Shown here: piece by piece, positions 1-7,347 of the stretch
How the letters are laid out: each line of letters begins with the position of its first letter
Position numbering within the stretch: position 1 is the first letter of the stretch
Source: Bacteroidaceae bacterium
Lineage (GTDB): Bacteria > Bacteroidota > Bacteroidia > Bacteroidales > Bacteroidaceae
Direction of reading: 5' to 3'
DNA: 13,125 bases
NCBI GenBank assembly: GCA_900769765.1
Contig: CAAGHW010000028.1
Coordinates: 1 to 13,125 of the forward strand
The notes under the pieces: model-generated
The model's database searches: none
Seen by the model: the letters and a program-made list of their open reading frames with translations, nothing else
What the model was told of the DNA's origin: nothing
Translations under genes and position numbers: made by a program

Positions 1-204
1 ACCGTTCCCTCGGATATGCAAAGACAAAGGCGTGAACCCGGGTGGAATTGGCAAAGCCCATCCCACCGTTCCCTCGGACAACAAAGACAAAGGCGTGAAC
101 CCGGGTGGAATTGGCAAAGCCCATCCACCGTTCCCTCGGATATGCAAAGACAAAGGCGTGAACCCGGGTGGAATTGGCAAAGCCCATCCCACCGTTCCCT
201 CGGA
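1..204. repeat. Tandem 62-64 bp repeat array with tRNA-3'-end-like core
   Basis: Three full units (1-64, 65-126, 127-190) and a 14-bp stub (191-204) lie head to tail with no spacers. Units 1 and 3 are identical over 64 bp. Unit 2 is 62 bp and differs only just after the shared CGGA (TATGC replaced by CAAC) and by one C at its end. The stub stops exactly after CGGA, the point where unit 2 diverges. Each unit contains CGTGAACCCGG (31-41, 94-104, 157-167), identical to 254-264, which is the 3' acceptor strand and discriminator of the adjacent tRNA-Arg plus 2 flanking bases. The following bases also resemble the T-arm, with a GTGG...ATT..CAAA..CCCA pattern. The array begins at the window edge and probably continues to the left. 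Unit lengths are not multiples of 3, so it is not a conserved coding repeat. Function unknown. Confidence 0.9.
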
Positions 205-248
205 CGTACTTTGAAAAAACAAAGCGCACTTTGTTTTTTCAAAGTACG
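205..248 (-). terminator. Perfect 20-bp hairpin, probable tRNA-Arg terminator
   Basis: The arms 205-224 and 229-248 are exact reverse complements around the 4-nt loop CGCA. The stem carries a six-base A run in one arm and the matching T run in the other. It lies 7 nt beyond the 3' end of the minus-strand tRNA-Arg, where an intrinsic terminator is expected. The T run is inside the stem rather than after it, so termination is inferred from position and structure. It could equally be a processing signal or a boundary palindrome of the repeat array. Confidence 0.6.
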
Positions 249-255
249 CCTCTCG

Positions 256-329
256 TGAACCCGGTGGGATTCAAACCCACGACCTTCAGAACCGGAATCT
301 GATGCTCTATTCAGCTAAGCTACGGATCC
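256..329 (-). tRNA. tRNA-Arg, anticodon CCG
   Basis: Read on the minus strand, this stretch folds as a complete tRNA. The acceptor stem is GGATCCG (329-323) with CGGGTTC, including two G-U pairs. The D arm pairs GCTT with GAGC. The anticodon stem TCAGA/TCTGA holds the loop TTCCGGT with anticodon CCG (complement at 293-295). The T arm is GTGGG/CCCAC with loop TTTGAAT. The discriminator base is A (256). CCA is not encoded; the next bases are CGA, so CCA must be added after transcription. The anticodon reads CGG arginine codons. A -7-like box lies about 11 nt upstream (347-340), and a strong hairpin follows the gene. Confidence 0.95.
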
Positions 330-339
330 ATTTGCAACG

Positions 340-347
340 CGAAGATA
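340..347 (-). promoter_or_regulatory. Candidate -7 box for tRNA-Arg
   Basis: On the minus strand this reads TATCTTCG, matching the Bacteroidetes primary sigma -7 element TAnnTTTG/TAnnTTCG. It would place the transcription start a few bases before the tRNA 5' end at 329. No clear -33 TTTG is found at the usual spacing of about 19-21 nt, so this is a half-site call. Confidence 0.4.
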
Positions 348-455
348 GATAAAATTTGCCAAGTAACCATTGATGTTTTGCCAAAAATGAAACAAAATTC
401 AAAAAGAGCACCATTTTTACCCCATCAGTAATGAAACATTTTGACATAAAATTGC

Positions 456-463
456 TATCTTCG
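456..463 (+). promoter_or_regulatory. Candidate -7 box for asnA
   Basis: TATCTTCG, followed by CAAATTG, fits the Bacteroidetes -7 element and lies 54 nt before the asnA start. It is the same octamer as the divergent tRNA box at 340-347. No good -33 TTTG sits at the expected spacing; the nearest is TTTG at 440-443, which is too close. The rest of the region between the tRNA and asnA (330-517) is AT-rich and holds nothing else that I recognise. Confidence 0.4.
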
Positions 464-517
464 CAAATTGTTATAAGAAAAAAACATATTTCAAAGCAAG
501 ATATTGTATAAACAAAA

Positions 518-1555
518 ATGAAACTATACAAGCTACCTACAGAATACAAGCCTCTGCTCGACCTCAAGCAGACAGAACTTGCCATCAAACAGATCAAGGA
601 GACATTCCAGCTGAATCTGTCGGCATCACTCCGCTTGCGACGTGTAACCGCCCCGTTGTTCGTACTACAAGGCACAGGTCTTAACGACGACCTTAACGGA
701 TACGAGAATGCGGTAAGTTTCCCCATACAGGACATGAACGGAGCTGTTGCAGAGGTTGTACACTCGTTGGCAAAATGGAAACGTGTAACTCTTGCCGAAT
801 ACAACATCGCACAAGGATATGGCATATACACCGATATGAACGCCATACGCGCACACGAGGAACTGGACAACCTGCACTCTCTTTATGTTGACCAATGGGA
901 CTGGGAGCGTGTGATAAATGAAGAGGAACGCACTGCTGAATTCCTGCGCAACATTGTCAAAGACATCTATTCGGCTATACTGCATACTGAATTCACTTTG
1001 AGCGAGTGCTACCCACAGCTAAAGCCTTCATTGCCCGAAAAGATAGAATTCATACACAGCGAGGAGCTACGCCGTCTTTATCCCGACATGACTCCAAAGG
1101 AACGTGAAGAGGCTATCACAAAAAAGTACGGTGCAGTATTCATCATCGGTATAGGAAAGGAACTTGGCGACGGCAAGCCACACGACAACCGTGCGCCGGA
1201 CTATGACGATTACACAACCTTGAACGAGGACGGTTTCTACGGTTTGAACGGTGACCTCATGATATGGAGCGATGTACTCGGCAAAGCCATGGAGCTCTCT
1301 TCTATGGGAATACGTGTCGACCGCAAGGCGTTGTTGCACCAGTTGGAGATTACAGGCAAGGAGGAGCGCAAGCAGCTATATTTCCACAAGAGACTGCTCG
1401 AGGGCAGCCTTCCGTTGAGCATCGGTGGCGGTATCGGTCAGTCACGTCTTTGTATGCTGTTGCTGAAGAAGGCGCATATAGGAGAGATACAGTCAAGTAT
1501 ATGGCCCGAAGAGATGAGACAACAGTGCAAGGGCATGAACATTCCTCTTATTTGA
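518..1555 (+). CDS. asnA: Aspartate-ammonia ligase (asparagine synthetase A)
   Basis: This enzyme makes asparagine from aspartate, ammonia and ATP in the cytoplasm, releasing AMP and pyrophosphate. It is a class II aminoacyl-tRNA-synthetase-like homodimer. The 345-residue product carries the family motifs: VTAPLFV followed by GTGLNDDLNG near residues 43-61, SLAKWKR, YTDMNAIR with YVDQWDWE, and the C-terminal glycine-rich GGGIGQSRLCMLLL with SSIWPEE, the class II motif-3-type segment carrying an ATP-binding arginine. The length is slightly above the E. coli enzyme (about 330) and typical for Bacteroidales. The ATG at 518 directly precedes the family N-terminus; there is no Shine-Dalgarno, as is usual in this phylum. 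The gap to proS is 52 nt with no terminator seen, so co-transcription is possible. Nothing appears broken. Confidence 0.97.
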   Translation: MKLYKLPTEYKPLLDLKQTELAIKQIKETFQLNLSASLRLRRVTAPLFVLQGTGLNDDLNGYENAVSFPIQDMNGAVAEVVHSLAKWKRVTLAEYNIAQGYGIYTDMNAIRAHEELDNLHSLYVDQWDWERVINEEERTAEFLRNIVKDIYSAILHTEFTLSECYPQLKPSLPEKIEFIHSEELRRLYPDMTPKEREEAITKKYGAVFIIGIGKELGDGKPHDNRAPDYDDYTTLNEDGFYGLNGDLMIWSDVLGKAMELSSMGIRVDRKALLHQLEITGKEERKQLYFHKRLLEGSLPLSIGGGIGQSRLCMLLLKKAHIGEIQSSIWPEEMRQQCKGMNIPLI

Positions 1556-1607
1556 GAACCCGCGAGATATTCAATTCATAGAACGACAATAATAAAAAAC
1601 AACAGAT

Positions 1608-3086
1608 ATGGCAGAACTAAAAGAGTTAACCAAACGTAGCGAAAGCTACTCACAGTGGTACAACGACCTTGTACTAAAAGCAGACTTGGCAGAACAGTCA
1701 CCCGTAAGAGGATGTATGGTAATCAAGCCTTACGGATATGCTATTTGGGAGAAGATGCAACGCGTACTTGACGACATGTTCAAGGAGACAGGACACGTAA
1801 ATGCATACTTCCCGTTGCTCATTCCAAAGTCATTCCTCAGCCGCGAGGCAGAGCACGTAGAGGGCTTCGCCAAGGAGTGCGCCGTAGTAACCCACTACCG
1901 CCTGAAGAATGCGGCTGACGGCAGCGGTGTTGTGGTTGACCCTGCAGCAAAGCTCGAAGAAGAGATGATCATACGCCCCACATCAGAGACTATAATCTGG
2001 AGCACATACAAGAACTGGATACAGTCGTACCGTGACCTTCCGATAATGGTGAACCAGTGGGCAAACGTCATGCGTTGGGAGATGCGTACACGTCTGTTCC
2101 TGCGTACAGCGGAGTTCTTGTGGCAGGAGGGACACACTGCACACGCAACACGCGAAGAGGCGGAGAAAGAGGCACAGACAATGTTGCACGTATATAACGA
2201 CTTCGCAAACAACTATATGGCTTTGCCTGTAGTGATGGGTGTAAAATCGGCAAACGAGAGATTTGCAGGTGCGCTTGATACATATACCATTGAGGGCATG
2301 ATGCAGGACGGCAAGGCATTGCAGTGCGGTACATCACACTTCCTTGGACAGAACTTCGCAAAGGCGTTCAACGTTCAGTTTGTCGACAAGAACAACAACC
2401 TTGAATACGTTTGGGCAACATCATGGGGAGTTTCAACACGTCTTATGGGTGCGCTCATCATGACACACTCCGACGACAACGGTCTTGTATTGCCTCCTGC
2501 ACTGGCACCAATACAGGTAGTAATTGTACCTATATACAAGAATGAGGAACAGCTCAACGCCATCAAGGCAAAGATTGACCCAATCATTGCAGAGTTGAAG
2601 AAGATGGGCGTCAGCATCAAGTTCGACGATGCCGACAACAAGCGTCCGGGATTCAAGTTCGCCGAATATGAGCTGAAGGGAGTTCCTGTACGCCTTGTTC
2701 TTGGCGCACGCGACATAGAGAACGGCACCATCGAGGTTATGCGTCGCGACACCTTGGAGAAGGAGACACGCCAGATTGACGGCATTGCTGATTATGTAAA
2801 GGAGTTGCTCGACAACATACAGAAGAACCTTCACAGCAAGGCTCTCGCAATGCGCGAGGCATGCACACGCAGCGTTGACAGCTACGAAGAGTTCAAGAGC
2901 GAGATTGAGAAGGGCGGCTTTATCCTTGCACACTGGGACGGAACACCCGAGACCGAAGAACTCATCAAGAACGAGACAAAAGCTACAATACGTTGTATCC
3001 CTATCGGATGGGACGAGACACCGGGAACATGTATGGTTACCGGAAAGCCATCGGCACGTCGCGTATTGTTTGCAAGAGCATATTGA
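1608..3086 (+). CDS. proS: Prolyl-tRNA synthetase, short archaeal/eukaryal type
   Basis: This enzyme charges tRNA-Pro with proline for translation in the cytoplasm. The 492-residue length and the absence of the roughly 180-residue editing insertion of the classical bacterial enzyme identify the archaeal/eukaryal-like class, which is usual in Bacteroidetes. Visible parts are the RPTSET loop (123-128), class II motif 2 with RWEMR and FLRTAEFLWQEGHTAHA (156-180), GTSHFLGQNF (241-250), and motif 3 in GALIMTHSDDNGLVLPP (281-297). An anticodon-binding domain runs from about 300 to 405, and a C-terminal domain ends in the typical FARAY. The zinc-type cysteines of this last domain seem depleted: only C463 and C475 remain in their expected contexts, with C419 elsewhere. 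The ATG at 1608 matches the family start. A hairpin terminator follows at 3095. Confidence 0.97.
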   Translation: MAELKELTKRSESYSQWYNDLVLKADLAEQSPVRGCMVIKPYGYAIWEKMQRVLDDMFKETGHVNAYFPLLIPKSFLSREAEHVEGFAKECAVVTHYRLKNAADGSGVVVDPAAKLEEEMIIRPTSETIIWSTYKNWIQSYRDLPIMVNQWANVMRWEMRTRLFLRTAEFLWQEGHTAHATREEAEKEAQTMLHVYNDFANNYMALPVVMGVKSANERFAGALDTYTIEGMMQDGKALQCGTSHFLGQNFAKAFNVQFVDKNNNLEYVWATSWGVSTRLMGALIMTHSDDNGLVLPPALAPIQVVIVPIYKNEEQLNAIKAKIDPIIAELKKMGVSIKFDDADNKRPGFKFAEYELKGVPVRLVLGARDIENGTIEVMRRDTLEKETRQIDGIADYVKELLDNIQKNLHSKALAMREACTRSVDSYEEFKSEIEKGGFILAHWDGTPETEELIKNETKATIRCIPIGWDETPGTCMVTGKPSARRVLFARAY

Positions 3087-3094
3087 TTCAGAAT

Positions 3095-3122
3095 GGGCGA
3101 CTTGAACAGTCGCCCTCTTTTT
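3095..3122 (+). terminator. Intrinsic terminator after proS
   Basis: An 8-bp stem GGGCGACT/AGTCGCCC with the 5-nt loop TGAAC is followed by TCTTTTT. It starts 9 nt after the proS stop codon. It also lies where an upstream in-frame ATG (3093) would wrongly extend ung, which supports the later ung start. Confidence 0.85.
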
Positions 3123-3134
3123 ATATATAGAAAC

Positions 3135-3800
3135 ATGGAAGTAAAGATTGAGCCAAGCTGGAAAGAGGTTCTTAAAGAAGAATTCGCAAAAGACTATTTC
3201 ACACGATTGACAACCTTTGTACGGGATGAGTACAAAGGAGAAACGCCCATATACCCGCCGGCGAGACTCATATTCAACGCTTTCGACCATTGCCCTTTCG
3301 ACAAGGTGAAGGTTGTGATTCTTGGCCAGGACCCATACCATGGTGCAGGGCAGGCCAATGGTCTGTGTTTTTCGGTGAACAAGGGCATTCCCTTTCCGCC
3401 GTCATTGCTGAACATTTTCAAGGAGATTGAAAGCGATACAGGCAACCCCATACCGCAAGATGGCGACCTGACCCGTTGGAGCGACCAGGGAGTATTGTTG
3501 CTCAACGCAACACTGACGGTGCGTGCTTCGCAGGCAGGCTCTCACCAAAAGCGGGGATGGGAAGAGTTTACCGACGCAGCCATACGCGAATTGGCTACAC
3601 GCAGAGAAAATATCGTCTTCATATTATGGGGAAGCTATGCACAGAAGAAAGGTGCATTCATTGACACAGCAAAGCATCTTGTATTGAAATCACCACACCC
3701 CTCTCCCCTGTCGGCATATCAGGGATTCTTCGGCAACCATCACTTCACCCTTGCCAACGAATATCTTGCCTTACACGGCAAAGAGAAGATTGACTGGTAA
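3135..3800 (+). CDS. ung: Uracil-DNA glycosylase, family 1
   Basis: This enzyme removes uracil from DNA to start base-excision repair. The frame opens at 3093, but that ATG lies in the proS terminator hairpin and would add 14 unlike residues. ATG 3135 gives a 221-residue protein starting MEVKIEPSWKEVL, the usual family length and start. The catalytic water-activating motif GQDPYHG is at 64-70 with Asp66. LLNATLTVR and the AGSH segment follow, and the DNA-minor-groove loop HPSPLSAYQGFFG starts at His188. All key residues are present. No promoter was identified in the 12 nt between the terminator and the start, so transcription may come from read-through or from a promoter inside the end of proS. 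The stop is 3 nt from the convergent lptD stop. Confidence 0.97.
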   Translation: MEVKIEPSWKEVLKEEFAKDYFTRLTTFVRDEYKGETPIYPPARLIFNAFDHCPFDKVKVVILGQDPYHGAGQANGLCFSVNKGIPFPPSLLNIFKEIESDTGNPIPQDGDLTRWSDQGVLLLNATLTVRASQAGSHQKRGWEEFTDAAIRELATRRENIVFILWGSYAQKKGAFIDTAKHLVLKSPHPSPLSAYQGFFGNHHFTLANEYLALHGKEKIDW

Positions 3801-3803
3801 GCA

Positions 3804-6530
3804 TCAGTCGTTATACCATTGTACATTCGAACTTCTGTCGCTTCGTTTCTCATACTTCAGGAAGTCCGCGAGCATTGCCGATGTGGCTCTGAATGTGAAG
3901 TTGAATGATGTATAAGGAGCAAGGACTATTCCACACGACATTTCAAAACAGTGCAAATCGCGGGAAATGTTCATTGTTGTCGTGGTAAGTTTCTTGTATT
4001 CAAAGTTATATCCCGAAGTGAAGCTTATACGCCAATTATCCGATATTCCGATATTACCCGAGAAGTTCAGGTTCTGGGTAAACTTATACGGATATCTCAT
4101 TGTCTTTATATTAATCTTGGCCGACCTGTCCTCTGCCATATTTATACCATAGGAGACTGTAAGGCTCCAAGGCAGTTTAAAGGGCATATAGCCATCTTCA
4201 TCGAGTTCAGCATTCTTCGGCTTCTTGCTCTTGGCACTCTTGAGCGACCCACCTCTGGACTCCTCTTGTTCCTGCTCGGGTTTATCTCCCTCACTACCCT
4301 CTTCTTCAGAATCCTCTCCCTTGATTTTTGCAAAGAAATCCTTAACCTTACCGATAGTCTTGTTGTTGAAGGTATAAGAAAGATTCTGGCTCATTCCCTG
4401 GAAACGGCCAAAACGTCCGTAAGACCATTCCGTACGCTCTCCCACAACAACCTGACCACGATCATTGAATGCATAGGCATAGGTAGCCCATGTAGCATTG
4501 AAGCTGAATGTGTAGTTCTTGGTAAGCTTCAACCTCAAGCGCGTCGAGAGGTTACTCCAAGGACGCACCTTGGCTGCGAGGTTATATGACAACGATGCTC
4601 CAAGTTCATCAATCAGGCTGATTTTTTTCAACGAGTCGTTCTTCATCCTCCACTTCATCTCCAAATTATTGCTCACGCTAAGAGAGATGCTTCCCGTCCT
4701 ACCCTTCGACGGTATTCCGTATATACTGCCTTGATATGGAGAATACTCTACTGTACGCGCCTCACCATATTCATCGGTATATACATATGTATCATAGTAA
4801 CCATAACGTTCGTCTCCGAAATCAGGCGCATAGGAGAATGACAATGAAGGTTTGAACACATGACGCACCGTATGGATGCGACTATTCTTGATAAAACTTG
4901 CAGGCTTATAGAAACCATAAAGTGTTGTGTTTGCCGACAAAGAGACGTTATAATTGTAGACACGATGGAAACCATGTACGGTATCATTCACCACCTTTCC
5001 GGTCACTTCGTTCCAATTCTGATTTATCTTTTTGAAATACCAGCGTTCAGTATAGTTGAAGCTTGGAGTAATATTTATATAATTAAACAGTTGGAATGTC
5101 GCATTGATAGGAATGCTGTGCTTTACTCCGTTCCGCCAGTCATCGACAAAACTCGACTTGAAGAGTTTATCCTCTTTAGTAGTTATACTGTTGCTCACCT
5201 GAGCATTGTACGATAACGCAATCTTTTCATACCAACGTTCATCACCGGCACGTTTCTTACGTTTGAACGGATACTTTTTCGACAATGACACGTTCAATGT
5301 AGGCAATGTCAGAGAGAGTATTGAATCCTGCACATTCTGCGAGACGTTCATTGTTGCCGACACAGAAAGTCCGAGACCTGGGAACGTGTGGGAAAAGTTT
5401 ATACTCGAAGTCCTGACACTTTGTGAACTGAGTGCAGGATTATATAGACTGTTCAAGTTTGCACGTTCATAATCGGAAGTCGCAAAATTCACGCTTGCAG
5501 AGAAGTTCGTATTAGGCATGGCCTTTGCATCCTGCCTATGACTCCACTGCACGCGGAAGTTCTTTCCCACAGCATAGTCAGGCAAGCCCTTCTCGCCACT
5601 TTTTGTAACAAGATAGCTCAAGCTCACATTTCCCGAGAACTTGTATCGTTTTGCATATGTCGATGCGGCATTTACACCCCATGAACCCTTAGTAAAGATT
5701 TCTCCGGTAAGACGCAAGTCAAACTTGTCGCTTATGGCGAAATAATATCCTCCATCACGAAGATAGAAGCCTCGCTCGGTCTCATCACCATACGAAGGCA
5801 TTATAAAACCGGATGAATAACTCTCGGTAAAGGGGAAGTATCCGAACGGCAAAGCCAAAGGCAGCGGAACATCTTCGACAACGAGATACAGAGGACCAGA
5901 AACGACATCCTTCTTAGGACGCACCTTGGCACGGGTGAGTTTTATATAAAAGTGAGGATGCTCTGCGTCACAAGTAGTGTACATACCATCCTGAGAGTAG
6001 AATACATTGGAAGAATCCTTTTTGGCCTTTCCACCCATAAGGAATCCATCACCCTGCTGAGTATACACATTGTTGATAAAACCTTTTTTGGTTTTAAAAT
6101 TATAACTCATACGGTCCGACTCGTATGGTGTTCCTCCATCCATAAATATCGGAAGCCCTGTTACGACACCTGTCGTATCGGCGCGGCCGGTAGCATGTAC
6201 AACACTACTGTCCATGTTCATGGATATTATATTGGCCGTAAGTTCTATTTTATCGTATTTTACCTTTCCGCTACCATAGAGATGCGCGTTTCCGTCGCTC
6301 GCCCACACCATAGAATCGGTACATTCGTAAAACACCGGCGCATCAATCGCATCTTTTTTCTTTGGTTTTACGCTGTCTGTTGAAACGGAATCTGCCTGTA
6401 GCGAATCCTGCAACAGGAAAAGGCTGTTAGTTGTCGACAAAGGCAACAGCGCCGCATTGGCAGGAACCGCATAAGCAATTACCGCCAATAAGAATGTTAC
6501 CAAAAAAAACTTTGTCGACGTGTTATTCAT
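3804..6530 (-). CDS. lptD: LptD-like outer-membrane LPS assembly protein
   Basis: LptD is the outer-membrane beta-barrel that inserts lipopolysaccharide into the outer leaflet at the end of the Lpt bridge. The frame opens at 6605, but ATG 6530 is preferred: it gives 908 residues with a clean signal peptide (about 1-26, hydrophobic core FFLVTFLLAVIAYAVP, cleavage near ANA). Residues 65-210 form the OstA/LptA-like jelly-roll. The LptD signature follows at 221-265: VPLPLALPFGYFP, then SSGFIMPSYG and GGYYFAISDKFDLRLTG. The rest is alternating beta-strand sequence of a large barrel. A low-complexity acidic then lysine-rich insert at about 735-776 interrupts the C-terminal third, probably as a loop. 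Few cysteines are present, so E. coli-type disulfide control cannot be assumed. The gene lies 108 nt after the HD-domain gene. Confidence 0.88.
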   Translation of the reverse strand: MNNTSTKFFLVTFLLAVIAYAVPANAALLPLSTTNSLFLLQDSLQADSVSTDSVKPKKKDAIDAPVFYECTDSMVWASDGNAHLYGSGKVKYDKIELTANIISMNMDSSVVHATGRADTTGVVTGLPIFMDGGTPYESDRMSYNFKTKKGFINNVYTQQGDGFLMGGKAKKDSSNVFYSQDGMYTTCDAEHPHFYIKLTRAKVRPKKDVVSGPLYLVVEDVPLPLALPFGYFPFTESYSSGFIMPSYGDETERGFYLRDGGYYFAISDKFDLRLTGEIFTKGSWGVNAASTYAKRYKFSGNVSLSYLVTKSGEKGLPDYAVGKNFRVQWSHRQDAKAMPNTNFSASVNFATSDYERANLNSLYNPALSSQSVRTSSINFSHTFPGLGLSVSATMNVSQNVQDSILSLTLPTLNVSLSKKYPFKRKKRAGDERWYEKIALSYNAQVSNSITTKEDKLFKSSFVDDWRNGVKHSIPINATFQLFNYINITPSFNYTERWYFKKINQNWNEVTGKVVNDTVHGFHRVYNYNVSLSANTTLYGFYKPASFIKNSRIHTVRHVFKPSLSFSYAPDFGDERYGYYDTYVYTDEYGEARTVEYSPYQGSIYGIPSKGRTGSISLSVSNNLEMKWRMKNDSLKKISLIDELGASLSYNLAAKVRPWSNLSTRLRLKLTKNYTFSFNATWATYAYAFNDRGQVVVGERTEWSYGRFGRFQGMSQNLSYTFNNKTIGKVKDFFAKIKGEDSEEEGSEGDKPEQEQEESRGGSLKSAKSKKPKNAELDEDGYMPFKLPWSLTVSYGINMAEDRSAKINIKTMRYPYKFTQNLNFSGNIGISDNWRISFTSGYNFEYKKLTTTTMNISRDLHCFEMSCGIVLAPYTSFNFTFRATSAMLADFLKYEKRSDRSSNVQWYND

Positions 6531-6553
6531 TTGAATAAATCCATAATAGAGTG

Positions 6554-6561
6554 CAAAAATA
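6554..6561 (-). promoter_or_regulatory. Candidate -7 box for lptD
   Basis: On the minus strand this reads TATTTTTG followed by C, an exact TAnnTTTG match, 23 nt before ATG 6530. It would start a very short leader downstream of the longer frame start at 6605, which also favours the later lptD start. No -33 TTTG is seen at normal spacing. Confidence 0.45.
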
Positions 6562-6638
6562 CGAAAATAAAAGGAGTATTCGGGGATTTTAAGACAAAAA
6601 AGCACTCACAAACTCCACATTGGTATCCGAAACGGCAT

Positions 6639-7187
6639 TTACATAAACATGGAAGCCCAAATTTTTACCTTTTCAGCCGAATTTTCCGATATCTTTGCCA
6701 TACTCTCCATCACCTGTTCAAGGGTACGCGGAGCGTGCAGATATTTAGTCTTTGAGAAGAATTTGTCGGCAAAACAGATAAGTTGTTCCTCTAAAGTCTC
6801 TGGCACCAGATCCATAGCAGGCAAATCCCATCCGTTGGCCAAGATCTGCTCTTTGAGAAGCCCGGTTCCGGTATGCCGTTCACAAACCCTTGCATGACGT
6901 TCAAAACCCAAAGAACGCAATATTTCGGCACCAAGATAACCATGGCACAGATACTGCGCACTGCCATAACAATGTATTCGCGGAGCATCTGTCAAGAAAA
7001 TTCCCAAATCGTGCAGCATAGCCGCCTCTTCAATGAATTGTAAATCCAAATCCAACTCAGGATGTCTCTTCGCCATATCAAGCGCAAATTCCGCTACCTT
7101 TCGGGCATGTATCATAAATATATCCTTAAGTTCGTTATCTAAAGGATAGTATTTATCTATAATCTCATAAACATTCATTGTATGCAT
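6639..7187 (-). CDS. HD-domain metal-dependent hydrolase
   Basis: This is a 182-residue HD-superfamily protein, a fold typical of phosphohydrolases acting on nucleotides or phosphate esters; its substrate cannot be told from sequence. Metal-binding residues fit the pattern H27 (in IHARKVAEFAL), H59-D60 (in AAMLHDLGIF), histidines in the HCYGSAQYLCHGYLGAEIL region, and a later aspartate in ICFADKFFSKT. There is no signal peptide or membrane helix, so it is cytoplasmic. Translation may start at ATG 7187 or at ATG 7178 (MNVYEII); the three extra residues make no functional difference. It is read in the same direction as lptD and upstream of it, so read-through is possible, but both have promoter-like sequences of their own. 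The family resembles small conserved Bacteroidetes HD proteins annotated without a specific role. Confidence 0.88.
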   Translation of the reverse strand: MHTMNVYEIIDKYYPLDNELKDIFMIHARKVAEFALDMAKRHPELDLDLQFIEEAAMLHDLGIFLTDAPRIHCYGSAQYLCHGYLGAEILRSLGFERHARVCERHTGTGLLKEQILANGWDLPAMDLVPETLEEQLICFADKFFSKTKYLHAPRTLEQVMESMAKISENSAEKVKIWASMFM

Positions 7188-7225
7188 TTTTTACCAGACA
7201 ACAGTTCATTCCAAACAATTCAATG

Positions 7226-7257
7226 CGAAGGTAATAAAAACAAATTTCAATTACAAA
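7226..7257 (-). promoter_or_regulatory. Candidate promoter of the HD-domain gene
   Basis: On the minus strand, TTTG (7257-7254), a 20-nt spacer and TACCTTCG (7233-7226) match both halves of the Bacteroidetes -33/-7 promoter at normal spacing. The predicted start leaves a leader of roughly 30-40 nt before the gene. This is the best two-part promoter match that I found in the window. Confidence 0.55.
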
Positions 7258-7347
7258 CCCATTTCAAGAATGGATTATCCTGTAAATCTCACAGCAGCAA
7301 CATCTTGATAAAAAATCATAAATAACATACAGTATCTTTATTTTTAA

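Noticed and set aside
1..204. CRISPR array
   Set aside because: The 62-64 bp units abut directly with no unique spacers, are not palindromic in the CRISPR manner, and no cas gene is present in the window.
16..258. An 80-residue open frame across the repeats (and a second frame at 32-214), looking like a repeat protein
   Set aside because: Unit lengths (64 and 62) are not multiples of 3, so units fall in different frames; the frame also runs through the hairpin and ends in the tRNA. It is a by-product of the DNA repeat.
3093..3134. A 14-residue N-terminal extension of uracil-DNA glycosylase from ATG 3093
   Set aside because: It is encoded by the proS terminator hairpin and T run; the family start fits ATG 3135.
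2433..3341. A 302-residue minus-strand frame opposite proS and ung
   Set aside because: It is antisense to two well-conserved genes and crosses the terminator; its cysteine- and leucine-rich composition is what reverse-strand reading produces, and no domain is recognisable.
3951..4589. A 212-residue plus-strand frame opposite lptD (with others at 4860-5216 and 5952-6383)
   Set aside because: These are antisense to the continuous lptD gene, have no promoter or recognisable domain, and are explained by codon use on the opposite strand.
6531..6605. A 25-residue N-terminal extension of LptD
   Set aside because: It precedes a complete signal peptide and spans the likely -7 box; ATG 6530 gives a normal exported precursor.
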